A stretch of DNA of 30,545 bases from JBBSBL01 sp038251325 (GTDB lineage Bacteria; Actinomycetota; Thermoleophilia; Solirubrobacterales; Solirubrobacteraceae), in the NCBI GenBank assembly GCA_038251325.1, contig JBBSBL010000032.1, positions 1 to 30,545 on the forward strand, written 5' to 3'. Made by a program: the position numbers and the translations under genes. How positions within the stretch are numbered: the first letter of the stretch is position 1; each line of letters starts with the position of its first letter. The notes beneath the pieces are model-generated. The model saw only the letters and a program-made list of their open reading frames with translations. It had not been told where the DNA came from and made no database searches. Shown here one piece after another: positions 1 through 6,818 of this stretch.

Positions 1-2
1 AG

Positions 3-335
3 AGCTGCGCCGTCACCGCCCGCGACATCGACGACGCGCTGCGCGCCGCCGGCCGCTCGGTGGGCCGCGCCAGCGTCTACCGGGCCCTCGAGCAGCTCGA
101 CGAGCTCGGTCTCGTCACCCGCCTGGAGGTCGGCCAGGGCGTCGCGCGCTACGAACCGGCCCATCCCAGCGGCGACCATCACCATCACCTCGTCTGCGAG
201 CGCTGCGGCGCGATCGCGCCCTTCGAGGACCGCGCGTTGGAGCGCGCGATCACGCGCCTCGCCGGGCGCCTCGCCTTCGACGTAGACGACCACGAGGTCG
301 TGCTGCGCGGCGCGTGCCGCGCCTGCCGGGACTGA
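3..335 (+). CDS. Fur-family metalloregulator, 5' end missing
   Basis: The reading frame is open from the left edge, so the N-terminus lies outside the window; about 110 residues are visible. The first part is the end of a winged helix (recognition-helix region SVGRASVYRALEQL followed by ELGLVTRLEVG). Then comes the Fur dimerisation domain: a His-rich metal site (GDHHHHLVCERCG) and a second CxxC pair near the C-terminus (CRACRD). Fur-type proteins of this layout (Fur, Zur, PerR, Nur) bind DNA as metal-loaded dimers and repress metal uptake or stress genes. Four histidines plus two CxxC pairs fit a structural zinc site and a sensory site, but which metal is sensed cannot be told from this fragment. 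The gene ends 14 bp from the convergent deacetylase gene. Confidence 0.9.
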   Translation, partial: SCAVTARDIDDALRAAGRSVGRASVYRALEQLDELGLVTRLEVGQGVARYEPAHPSGDHHHHLVCERCGAIAPFEDRALERAITRLAGRLAFDVDDHEVVLRGACRACRD

Positions 336-349
336 GCGACGCGCCGAAC

Positions 350-1216
350 CTACGAGCCGGCGAGGCCGACCACGCCCTCCGGCGAGACCGCACGCCCGAC
401 GTGGAGTCGCGGCATGGTCAGCGGCGCGGCGGTGGAGAGCGAGGTCCCGTACGCGGTCGTGTAGGCCATCGTGAAGCCCGCCCGACGGACGGCGGCCTCC
501 ACGGCCGCGTCGTGGCGCCCGTACGGGTAGGCGAACGTGTACACCGGGTGGCCGAGCGTGCGCTCGAGCGCACGCCGCGACCCGGCCGTCTGCTCGGTCA
601 CCTGGGCCGCGGGGATGAGCGTGAGATCAACGTGGGAGCGGGTGTGGTCGCCCACGTCCATGCCGGCGCGATCGAGCGCGCGGACCTGGCCCGCGGTCAG
701 GAAGCCGGGCTCGTGGAAGCGCCCGGTGATGACGAAGAAGGTCGCCACCATCCGCTCCCGGCGGAGCACCGGCAGGATGCGGGTCACGTCGTCGACGTAG
801 CCGTCGTCGACGGTGAGCAGGACCGGCTTGGCCGGCAGCCGGTGGCCGCGCCACAGCGCGTCGAAGACCTGCCCCTGGCTCACGGTGTGGAAGCCGGCGA
901 CACGCAGAGCCTGGATCGAGGCCACGAACGTGGCCGGCTCGACCGTGAGGTCGGTCTCGATCGCGTTGGCTCCGGGTCGCAGCGGCGCGACGCGGTGATA
1001 GGTGAGCACCGGCACCCGCACGGTCCGCACCGGCGCACCGGCCGGCGGCACGAGGCGCGCGACCTGGCGGGGCGCCGGCGGCTTCGCGGTCGTGCCGGTG
1101 CCCGCGCCGGTGGACCCTCCTCCGCCGGCCGGCTTGTCCCCTCCCCCGCCGCAACCGGCCGCGACGAGCAGGACGAGCGCGACGAGCGGTGGGATCGCGA
1201 GGCGGCGCGCGGGCAT
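350..1216 (-). CDS. Polysaccharide deacetylase (NodB/CE4) lipoprotein
   Basis: 288 residues. The N-terminus is a lipoprotein signal: a basic start, hydrophobic residues 8-20 and lipobox VAAGC with Cys22, followed by a Gly/Pro/Thr linker to about residue 60. The CE4 domain follows: LTYHRV (71-76), motif 1 TVDDGY (135-140; Asp137 or Asp138 as base/metal ligand), motif 2 HTRSH (His191 and His195, metal site) and motif 3 FAYPYGRHD (228-236). Such enzymes remove N- or O-acetyl groups from peptidoglycan, chitin-like or surface glycans outside the membrane; the actual substrate is unknown. A TACCGT hexamer ends 9 nt before the ATG, so the mRNA is probably leaderless. It lies just downstream of the lysyl-oxidase-like gene on the same strand. 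Confidence 0.9.
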   Translation of the reverse strand: MPARRLAIPPLVALVLLVAAGCGGGGDKPAGGGGSTGAGTGTTAKPPAPRQVARLVPPAGAPVRTVRVPVLTYHRVAPLRPGANAIETDLTVEPATFVASIQALRVAGFHTVSQGQVFDALWRGHRLPAKPVLLTVDDGYVDDVTRILPVLRRERMVATFFVITGRFHEPGFLTAGQVRALDRAGMDVGDHTRSHVDLTLIPAAQVTEQTAGSRRALERTLGHPVYTFAYPYGRHDAAVEAAVRRAGFTMAYTTAYGTSLSTAAPLTMPRLHVGRAVSPEGVVGLAGS

Positions 1217-1225
1217 GGCCGGCGA

Positions 1226-1231
1226 ACGGTA
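1226..1231 (-). promoter_or_regulatory. -10 element TACCGT of the deacetylase gene
   Basis: On the minus strand TACCGT is followed by 9 nt and then the ATG at 1216. That spacing places the transcription start at or next to the start codon, with no Shine-Dalgarno between. No clear -35 was seen. Confidence 0.5.
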
Positions 1232-1258
1232 GCGCCGCCCGCGGGCGCGCCGGCCGGA

Positions 1259-2797
1259 TCAGCGGGCGACGGAGAAGCGCGCCGCCGCCGAGGCCCGCGC
1301 CCCGTAGGCGTCGGTCACGGTGACCACGGCCCGGTAGCGCCCGGCCGCGAGCCCGCGCGAGGACACGCGCCGCGAGAGCAGCACCGTGTTGAAGCCGTCG
1401 CGGACGCTGCGCCGCAGGGTGGCCACGGTCGGGCCGCCCTCCCGCTGGATCCGGATGCGGGCCGGGCCGCCGACCGTCGTGCGGAAGCGCAGCGCGACCG
1501 TCCGCCGCCCGCTCAGCGTTCCGGGCCGCACGCCGGCCGAGCTCACCTTGAGGCGCACCCGGCGCACCGCGCGGCTGTCGCTGGAGCTCAGGCCGGTGCC
1601 GTAGCGGTTGATGGCCAGGGCGTAGCAGAAGACCTTGCGCCGCAGCAGACCCTTGGTGAGGGTGAGGGTCCGACCCGTCGCGCCGGGGATCGGGTTGGAG
1701 TCGTTCCCGAGGTCGATCGACCACTGGTACCGGAAGCGGGTCGGCCGGCCGCTCCAGGTCCCGTTCTCGCAGGTGAGGGTCTGCCCCACCCCGGCGCCGC
1801 CCTTCACCGTGGGCGGATTCCCGTCCGAGGGCCAGCGCGAGGGGTCGCAGCGCTCGGTGTCGGGGCACGTCTGCGGGTCGGCGTGGCCGCCGGTCCCGGT
1901 GATGCGCGGCACGCCGGTCGGGTCGCTGGGCCACTTGATGTGGACCGCGGTCGAGGCCGCGTCGTTGGTGTAGTCGGACTCCACCAGCGGATGCGTCGAC
2001 GCGTTGGCCCGCGTGGAGTTCACGCGGTGGGTGATCACATAGTCCCCACTCGGCACGGTCGCCGGGTCGATGGCGATGAACTGCCCCTCGACGTAGGCGT
2101 CGTAGTTGTCGCCCCACCCCGGGTTGATGCCCTCGCGGATCGAGGTGTAGCGCTCCTTGTTCGCGAGGTCCATGAGCCCGCAGTCGCCGTCGAGCATGCG
2201 GTGGGCCGGGTCGCTCGCGAGCGGCTCGCCGGGGAGGCGGAGCGCGTAGTCGCTGTTGTAGCGGTCGCCGAGGCAGAAGCCGCTCTTCTGCGACGGGCCG
2301 ACCGGCGCGTAGTCCGCCATGCGGTGGAGCTCGTAGAGCTCGAAGTCCCGCAGGTGCCAGTGGGAGTGCGGCCGGTCGAAGTAGATCGATCCCACGTTGC
2401 GCCGGTAGCCCGTGACGATGCGTCCGTTGGAGAGGCGGACCGCCTGGCTCGCCGCCATGGCGACCGAGGAATCGGGGTTCGACTTGGAGCCGTCGACGAT
2501 CACCGGGCCCCGGCCGACGTTGTCCACGGCCGAGGAGAAGTTGAGCTGCCAGCGCGCCTGGTGGTCGGAGAGCGAGTCGCCCGGGCACTTGCCCGGCACC
2601 GACGCGCTCGCATCGGGCGGGTTCTGGCACACCGAGATGTCCGCGGGCGGAAGCTCCTTGAGGTCGGGCAGGAGCGGGACCGGCGAGCCCCCGGCCGACG
2701 CGTCGGGGCGGATCGCGAGCGCGGCGACGACGACGATCGCCGCCGTCGTCACGCCGACGAGGGCCGCGACGCCCATCCGTGGGAGCAGCCTGCGCAT
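1259..2797 (-). CDS. Secreted lysyl-oxidase-like copper amine oxidase with Ig-like C-terminus
   Basis: 512 residues from the ATG at 2797. This start is preferred over ATG 2806 because TACGAT lies 7 nt upstream of it. A signal peptide or anchor covers residues 1-30. The lysyl-oxidase domain covers roughly 80-285: copper motif HSHWH (144-148, the H-x-H-x-H of lysyl oxidases), then DFELYEL, KSGFCLGD with Lys171, and PGWGDNYDAY with Tyr232. These Lys and Tyr match the lysine tyrosylquinone precursors of human LOX (Lys320, Tyr355). ESDYTND (about 273-279) is a further LOX signature. Residues about 305-400 look like an Ig/PKD-type wall-protein module (YQW, CYALAINRYG) and the rest is an Arg-rich beta domain. 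Predicted role: oxidation of primary amines or lysines outside the cell; the natural substrate is unknown. Confidence 0.85.
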   Translation of the reverse strand: MRRLLPRMGVAALVGVTTAAIVVVAALAIRPDASAGGSPVPLLPDLKELPPADISVCQNPPDASASVPGKCPGDSLSDHQARWQLNFSSAVDNVGRGPVIVDGSKSNPDSSVAMAASQAVRLSNGRIVTGYRRNVGSIYFDRPHSHWHLRDFELYELHRMADYAPVGPSQKSGFCLGDRYNSDYALRLPGEPLASDPAHRMLDGDCGLMDLANKERYTSIREGINPGWGDNYDAYVEGQFIAIDPATVPSGDYVITHRVNSTRANASTHPLVESDYTNDAASTAVHIKWPSDPTGVPRITGTGGHADPQTCPDTERCDPSRWPSDGNPPTVKGGAGVGQTLTCENGTWSGRPTRFRYQWSIDLGNDSNPIPGATGRTLTLTKGLLRRKVFCYALAINRYGTGLSSSDSRAVRRVRLKVSSAGVRPGTLSGRRTVALRFRTTVGGPARIRIQREGGPTVATLRRSVRDGFNTVLLSRRVSSRGLAAGRYRAVVTVTDAYGARASAAARFSVAR

Positions 2798-2804
2798 CCG
2801 TGCC

Positions 2805-2810
2805 ATCGTA
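2805..2810 (-). promoter_or_regulatory. -10 element TACGAT of the lysyl-oxidase-like gene
   Basis: TACGAT on the minus strand, 7 nt before ATG 2797. It overlaps the alternative ATG at 2806, which argues for the downstream start and a leaderless transcript. Confidence 0.5.
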
Positions 2811-2899
2811 GAGAAGAACCCCGGCCCGACCGTCGGGTTGCGGGCGACCCGCGCGAGGCATCCCGAACCCATACGCGGGCCCCTCTCGCCGCCGTCAGG

Positions 2900-2905
2900 C
2901 ACAAT
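2900..2905 (+). promoter_or_regulatory. -10 element CACAAT of the small membrane-protein gene
   Basis: CACAAT, 8 nt upstream of GTG 2914. The same hexamer occurs upstream of pckG. The spacing suits a leaderless start. Confidence 0.4.
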
Positions 2906-2913
2906 GGGCCGCG

Positions 2914-3063
2914 GTGCGGACCGACCTCGCGATCATGCTCGGCGCCTTCGCGGTCGGGACGGGCCTCGCGGCCCTCTTCGGCGCGACGAACTTCGGCACC
3001 GCGCTGACCTTCGGGCAGATCGCCTTCGCCGGCGCCCTGACGTGGATCCTGCTGACCCGCTGA
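2914..3063 (+). CDS. Small membrane protein, 49 residues, unknown function
   Basis: A short open frame from GTG 2914 to TGA 3063. Every sense codon ends in G or C, which is hard to explain unless the frame is translated in this genome. The product has a charged start (VRTDLAIM) and two hydrophobic stretches, about residues 5-22 (AIMLGAFAVGTGLAALFG) and 30-47 (ALTFGQIAFAGALTWILL), joined by a Gly/Asn/Thr turn, so two membrane helices are likely. CACAAT sits 8 nt before the GTG. It lies between the divergent lysyl-oxidase-like gene and moaA, 34 bp before moaA, but moaA has its own candidate -10. No family recognised. Confidence 0.7.
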   Translation: MRTDLAIMLGAFAVGTGLAALFGATNFGTALTFGQIAFAGALTWILLTR

Positions 3064-3084
3064 GACCGCGCTGGCGCAGAGCTC

Positions 3085-3090
3085 TACCCT
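3085..3090 (+). promoter_or_regulatory. -10 element TACCCT of moaA
   Basis: TACCCT followed by 7 nt and the GTG at 3098. No purine-rich Shine-Dalgarno lies between them, so a leaderless mRNA is likely. Confidence 0.5.
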
Positions 3091-3097
3091 TGCCGGT

Positions 3098-4093
3098 GTG
3101 ACCCGCGAACCGCTGCTCGACGGCCATGGCCGGCGCATCGCCGACGTCCGGGTGTCGGTCACCGACCGCTGCAACTTCCGCTGCCAGTACTGCATGCCGG
3201 CCGACGGGCTGCCGTGGCTCGAGCGCGACGACGTGCTGCGCTTCGAGGAGATCGAGCGGATCGTCGCGCTGCTCGCGGCGATGGGCGTCCACGACGTCCG
3301 GCTGACGGGCGGGGAGCCGCTCGTCCGGCGCGAGTTCCCGCGCCTCGCCGCGATGCTCGCCGCCGTCGACGGGGTCGAGGACCTGAGTCTGACCACGAAC
3401 GGGTTTCTGCTCGAGCGCGACGCGGCGGCCCTCGTCGCCGCGGGGATCGACCGGTTCAACGTCTCGATCGACTCGCTCCAGCGCGACCGCTTCTTCGCGA
3501 TGACCCGGCGCGACGCCCTGCCCCGTGTCCTCGCTGGGCTGGAGGCGCTGGGCGCCCATCCCGAGGCCCACCCGATCAAGGTCAATGCGGTGGCGATGCG
3601 CGGCTTCACCGAGGACGAGGTCCTCCCCTTCGCGGAGTTCGCCCGCTCGCACCCCTACGAGGTCCGCTTCATCGAGTTCATGCCGCTCGACGCCGATCGC
3701 GCGTGGTCGGCCGACCAGGTGCTCACCGGCGACGAGGTCCGCGCGATCGTCCACGCCCGCCATCCGCTCGAGCCCGAGCCGCGCGAGCCGAGCGCGACCG
3801 CGCGGGTCTACCGCTTCGCCGACGGCCGCGGGCGCCTGGGGTTCATCAACCCGGTCTCCGAGCCGTTCTGCGGCGACTGCAACCGCATCCGGATCACCGC
3901 CGACGGGCGGCTGCGCACCTGCCTCTTCTCCCTCAACGAGACCGATCTGCGCGGCCCGCTGCGCGCCGGGGGGAGCGACGACGACCTCGAGCAGGTCGTC
4001 CGCGACGCCGTCTGGCGCAAGGAGCTCAAGCACCACGTCGGCGAGCCGGGCTTCGTCCAACCGCCGCGGACCATGTCCGCGATCGGCGGCTGA
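3098..4093 (+). CDS. moaA: GTP 3',8-cyclase MoaA (molybdenum cofactor synthesis)
   Basis: 331 residues, the normal family length. MoaA is a cytosolic radical-SAM enzyme that rearranges GTP to 3',8-cyclo-dihydro-GTP, the first step of molybdopterin synthesis. The radical-SAM cluster motif is CNFRCQYC (Cys25, Cys29, Cys32), followed by the SAM-contact motif LTGGEPLVR. The second, GTP-binding 4Fe-4S cluster is C-x2-C-x13-C at Cys258, Cys261 and Cys275. The protein ends in Gly-Gly (SAIGG), the conserved tail needed for activity. The GTG start directly precedes TREPLLDGHGR, a typical MoaA opening. No other mo- genes are in the window. A hairpin covers its stop codon and that of the convergent lipoprotein gene. 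Confidence 0.98.
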   Translation: MTREPLLDGHGRRIADVRVSVTDRCNFRCQYCMPADGLPWLERDDVLRFEEIERIVALLAAMGVHDVRLTGGEPLVRREFPRLAAMLAAVDGVEDLSLTTNGFLLERDAAALVAAGIDRFNVSIDSLQRDRFFAMTRRDALPRVLAGLEALGAHPEAHPIKVNAVAMRGFTEDEVLPFAEFARSHPYEVRFIEFMPLDADRAWSADQVLTGDEVRAIVHARHPLEPEPREPSATARVYRFADGRGRLGFINPVSEPFCGDCNRIRITADGRLRTCLFSLNETDLRGPLRAGGSDDDLEQVVRDAVWRKELKHHVGEPGFVQPPRTMSAIGG

Positions 4094-4117
4094 GCGCCGG
4101 CCGACCGGGCCGGCTCA
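4091..4117. terminator. Hairpin over two convergent stop codons (possible bidirectional terminator)
   Basis: Inverted repeat GCCGGCC (4096-4102), loop GACCG, GGCCGGC (4108-4114), with outer TGAG/CTCA complementarity. It spans the stop codons of moaA and the convergent lipoprotein gene. There is no T-tract, so termination is inferred from position and stem strength only. Confidence 0.4.
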
Positions 4118-5146
4118 GCCGTTCAGCGCCTTCTCGACCGCCGCCCGGAACGCGCTGACGCCGAAGGCGCCCTCGAGGCGGGCGACGATCCTCCCCTGGC
4201 GATTCACCGCGAAGAGCCAGGGCTCGGTCTTCAGGCCGAACGCCGTGAGCTGGGGCCGCAGCCCGAGCTTGGGGTTGTTGTCGCGGTAGACCTCGTTGTG
4301 GATGAAGGCCACGCGGTCGCCGTAGGCCGCCTTGAGCTGCACCGCGATATCGGTCACCGGGCCGCAGACCCGCGACTGGCAGAACTGGGGGGTGGCGAAG
4401 AGCAGCACGGTCGGGCGCTTGCCGAGGACGTCCTTGAACGAGACGTCGTGCATGTCGCTCGGCGGGACGCGCGTGTCGAGCTTCTTCACGTCGCCGCCGA
4501 CCGACGCGACCGTCGGGGTGTCGACCGCGGGCGGGCGCTCGCCCACGCCCGGGATCGAGGTGCGCCGCGCGACGTCGACGGTCGTCGTGCCGCCCAGCAG
4601 CTTGCCGCCCGAGCGGGAGGCGACGAGCACCGCGTGGCGCCCGACGGAGCGGAAGGGGACCTTGGCCGAGTAGATCGCCTTGATCTCGCCGCTCCCGCTG
4701 GCCGCGGTCCGCGACTGGTAGGGGGAGCGGACGGTCATCGGGTCGGCCGGCGCGGGGTAGGGGCCCTCGGCCGGGTCGGTCGGCGTCCGCGCGATGTACA
4801 CCGCCGATGGCGCGTAGAGGAAGCCGCCGTCGGACCCGATCATCCCGAAGGCGAGGCGGTTGACCCCGGGCGTGAAGACCGACGAGGCCAGGCCGACCTG
4901 CGGACCCGGCTGCAGCGTGTTGGCGATCTCCTGGAGCGAGCGGCCGGCGGGCTTGGGGAAGCTCCCGAGCGACACGGTCTCCGCCGCCTTCACATCGGGC
5001 GGGACCGGCGCCGCGGTCGCGGCCGAGGACGAGCTGCCGCCCCCGCCGCAGCCGGCCGCGCCCAGCACGACGACGCCCGCGGCGAGCGCGGGCGCGAGCA
5101 GACGAGGTCGGGGACGGACGACGGACATCGCAGGAAGTGTGCGCAT
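4115..5146 (-). CDS. Lipoprotein with thioredoxin-like domain (C-x4-C)
   Basis: 343 residues. The lipoprotein signal has hydrophobic residues 15-31 and lipobox GAAGC (Cys33), followed by a Gly/Ser/Ala linker. The middle (about 50-215) is a beta-rich region of unknown type. The C-terminal third is thioredoxin-like: strand TVLLFATP, active-site-like FCQSRVCGP with Cys256 and Cys261, a helix with AVQLKAAYGDRVAFIHNEVY, and a cis-Pro-type segment KTEPWLFAV. Spacing between the cysteines is four residues instead of the usual two (thioredoxin) or three (SCO1). It probably works as an extracytoplasmic thiol or metal-handling protein. ATG 5146 is chosen because GAGGA lies just upstream; ATG 5128 is an alternative. 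Confidence 0.75.
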   Translation of the reverse strand: MRTLPAMSVVRPRPRLLAPALAAGVVVLGAAGCGGGGSSSSAATAAPVPPDVKAAETVSLGSFPKPAGRSLQEIANTLQPGPQVGLASSVFTPGVNRLAFGMIGSDGGFLYAPSAVYIARTPTDPAEGPYPAPADPMTVRSPYQSRTAASGSGEIKAIYSAKVPFRSVGRHAVLVASRSGGKLLGGTTTVDVARRTSIPGVGERPPAVDTPTVASVGGDVKKLDTRVPPSDMHDVSFKDVLGKRPTVLLFATPQFCQSRVCGPVTDIAVQLKAAYGDRVAFIHNEVYRDNNPKLGLRPQLTAFGLKTEPWLFAVNRQGRIVARLEGAFGVSAFRAAVEKALNG

Positions 5147-5194
5147 TGTTCCTCAACGGCCCATGAAGCACGCTGGTCGGGCGCGATGGGGCGA

Positions 5195-6109
5195 TCAGCC
5201 CTTGAAGGTCGAAGGCCCTGCGTCGCCGAACGGCTCGTCGCGCTCGCGCACGGCCGCGCGGAAGCCGGCGTCCGCGGCTCGCTGCTGGAAGGCGAACCCC
5301 TCGGGCGTGTGCCGGGTGATCCCGTCGAATACCGTGCCGAGCACCTGGGTCTGGTGCAGGCCCTGCGCAGCCACCGTCCCGTTGAGCAGCAGCTTCATCA
5401 TCACGAGCTGGCTCACCGGCAGTCGGGCGATGCGGGCCACGAGCGTCGCGAAGCGCTCGTCCAGCGCCTCCGGAGCCGGCGCCTCGGCGGCCAGCCCCCA
5501 CGCCTCGGCCTCGGCCCCGCTGATCGAGTCCCCGGTGAAAAGCAGGCGCTTGGCCCGCGCCGGCCCGAGGCGGTGGGCCCACAGCGCGGTCGTCGGCGAG
5601 CCCCAGACGCGGGCGGGCGGGTACCCGAGCTTCGCGTCCCGCGCGATGACCAGCAGGTCGGAGCAGAGCGCCATGTCGGTCCCGCCGGCCACGCAGAAGC
5701 CCTGCACCTTGCAGACCACCGGCTTGTCGGCATGGAAGAGCGCCATGAACCCGCGGACGTTGCGCCGCATCATCTGCCAGTCGACGATCGGGTCCCAGAC
5801 ACCGTCGGGGTCGTGGTTGCGGGCCTGGACGGCCGGGTCGAGCGCCGTCCCCGCCCGGGCGGGGTCGGCGGTCCGGGCCTCGCCCAGGTGCTCGGCCCAC
5901 TCGTGCAGGTCATAGCCGCCGCAGAAGCCCTTGCCGTTACCGGTCAGGGCGATGACATGGACCTCGGGGTCGAGGTCCGCGCGCTCCACGAAGGCCGCGA
6001 GCTCGTCCGCGGTGTGCGAGGTGATCGCGTTCCCGCGCTCGGGGCGATCGAGCGTGATCCGGCCGACCCGGCCGTCGCGCTCGTAGGTCATCGTCGTCGC
6101 CCGCTCCAT
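5195..6109 (-). CDS. Crotonase (enoyl-CoA hydratase/isomerase) family protein, catalytic Glu residues replaced
   Basis: 304 residues with the crotonase fold: RITLDRPERGNAIT near the start, first oxyanion-hole segment GNGKGFCGGYDL, second GFCVAGGTDMAL, and the C-terminal helical CoA-binding region. In classic enoyl-CoA hydratase the second segment carries Glu144 and the next loop Glu164 (GQPEI). Here those positions read Asp (GGTD) and Pro (LGYPPARVWG), so ordinary hydration is doubtful. An isomerase, hydrolase or unassigned crotonase activity on an acyl-CoA is more likely. A 30-residue insertion (about 75-105) is also unusual. ATG 6109 has GGAGG 4 nt upstream. TAGCGT at 6142-6147 is a plausible -10. 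The gene is divergent from the four-cysteine protein gene. Confidence 0.85.
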   Translation of the reverse strand: MERATTMTYERDGRVGRITLDRPERGNAITSHTADELAAFVERADLDPEVHVIALTGNGKGFCGGYDLHEWAEHLGEARTADPARAGTALDPAVQARNHDPDGVWDPIVDWQMMRRNVRGFMALFHADKPVVCKVQGFCVAGGTDMALCSDLLVIARDAKLGYPPARVWGSPTTALWAHRLGPARAKRLLFTGDSISGAEAEAWGLAAEAPAPEALDERFATLVARIARLPVSQLVMMKLLLNGTVAAQGLHQTQVLGTVFDGITRHTPEGFAFQQRAADAGFRAAVRERDEPFGDAGPSTFKG

Positions 6110-6141
6110 GCCGCCTCCGCTCGCCGTGGTGGTCGGCGCTC

Positions 6142-6147
6142 ACGCTA
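6142..6147 (-). promoter_or_regulatory. -10 element TAGCGT of the crotonase gene (leadered)
   Basis: On the minus strand TAGCGT is followed by a leader of roughly 25-30 nt carrying GGAGG before ATG 6109. This differs from the leaderless genes around it. Confidence 0.4.
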
Positions 6148-6163
6148 GCCGCGCCGGGGGTCA

Positions 6164-6169
6164 TATAGT
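6164..6169 (+). promoter_or_regulatory. -10 element TATAGT of the four-cysteine protein gene
   Basis: TATAGT, close to the TATAAT consensus, 9 nt before ATG 6179. It lies 16 bp from the divergent -10 of the crotonase gene, so both promoters share a short region. Confidence 0.55.
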
Positions 6170-6178
6170 CGGTGGCTC

Positions 6179-6745
6179 ATGGAGGGCTCGACCGAGACCG
6201 TCCGCAGCTGGCTGCGCTGCTACCGCTGCTGGTCCACGAACCTCGAGGTGCAGGTTCACTACGAGGGGATCCACCGCTTGGACCCGGAGACGGGCGAGCG
6301 GACCGAGGTCGTGGACGAGATGCAGGAGGCCGTCGTCCAGTGCCTGGACTGCATGCACGACCAGCCGCACCTCGGCTTCGCCGACGGGCGCGTCCAGCCG
6401 ATCCAGGACCGCTGGGAGCGGATGGTCGCCGGCACGCCGTGGGTCGCGTCGTGCACCGTGAGCGTCGAGGCCGACGACGTAGAGACCTGCTCGGGCCCGG
6501 AGGCCGGGGACGCGCTCTCCTACGCCGCGTTCGGGGACCACGGGACGCGCGAGTTCTTCACCCACGTGCGCTTCCACAAGCACGACGACGACCGTATCGT
6601 CGTCCACCTGCTCGTCGAGCTCTACGCCCGCTCCCCGGAGGAGGCGATGGAGGTGCTCGAGGGCGCCTCGCGCGGGCTGCTCGCGATCACCTCGCTCGCC
6701 GAGGAGTCCCGGCCCCCCGCGGCCGGCGGCGACGACGCGCACTGA
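6179..6745 (+). CDS. Hypothetical protein with a split CxxC zinc-ribbon-like site
   Basis: 188 residues, no signal peptide, probably cytosolic. Two CxxC pairs lie in the first third: CYRC (Cys14, Cys17) and CLDC (Cys55, Cys58), separated by a beta-rich stretch (NLEVQVHYEGIHRLD). This is the pattern of a four-cysteine zinc ribbon with a long insertion. The rest is acidic and mixed alpha/beta (VETCSGPEAG, EFFTHVRFHKHDDDRIVVHLLVELYA, EEAMEVLEGASRGLLAI). No catalytic motif or known family is recognised. The ATG lies 9 nt after TATAGT. It is followed after about 70 bp by the ABC transporter operon on the same strand, but that operon seems to have its own promoter. Confidence 0.75.
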   Translation: MEGSTETVRSWLRCYRCWSTNLEVQVHYEGIHRLDPETGERTEVVDEMQEAVVQCLDCMHDQPHLGFADGRVQPIQDRWERMVAGTPWVASCTVSVEADDVETCSGPEAGDALSYAAFGDHGTREFFTHVRFHKHDDDRIVVHLLVELYARSPEEAMEVLEGASRGLLAITSLAEESRPPAAGGDDAH

Positions 6746-6802
6746 GGGACCGCGGTCCGGTACGGGAGGGTCGCCGCCCGTCCGGCCCCGACGGGCACCC
6801 GC

Positions 6803-6808
6803 TACCGT
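6803..6808 (+). promoter_or_regulatory. -10 element TACCGT of the ABC transporter operon
   Basis: TACCGT, 10 nt before ATG 6819, with no Shine-Dalgarno between. An in-frame GTG inside the hexamer (6807) is an alternative but less likely start. Confidence 0.4.
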
Positions 6809-6818
6809 GCTCGGCCGC

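Noticed and set aside
314..3007. Very long plus-strand open frame (897 codons) across the deacetylase and lysyl-oxidase genes
   Set aside because: Its product is low-complexity Arg/Ala/Gly/Val/His without domains, and both minus-strand genes beneath it have clear families and motifs. It is a GC-rich antisense shadow.
6747..6758. Palindrome GGACCGCGGTCC after the four-cysteine protein gene
   Set aside because: Perfect but with no loop and no T-tract; expected by chance in GC-rich DNA. Not called a terminator.
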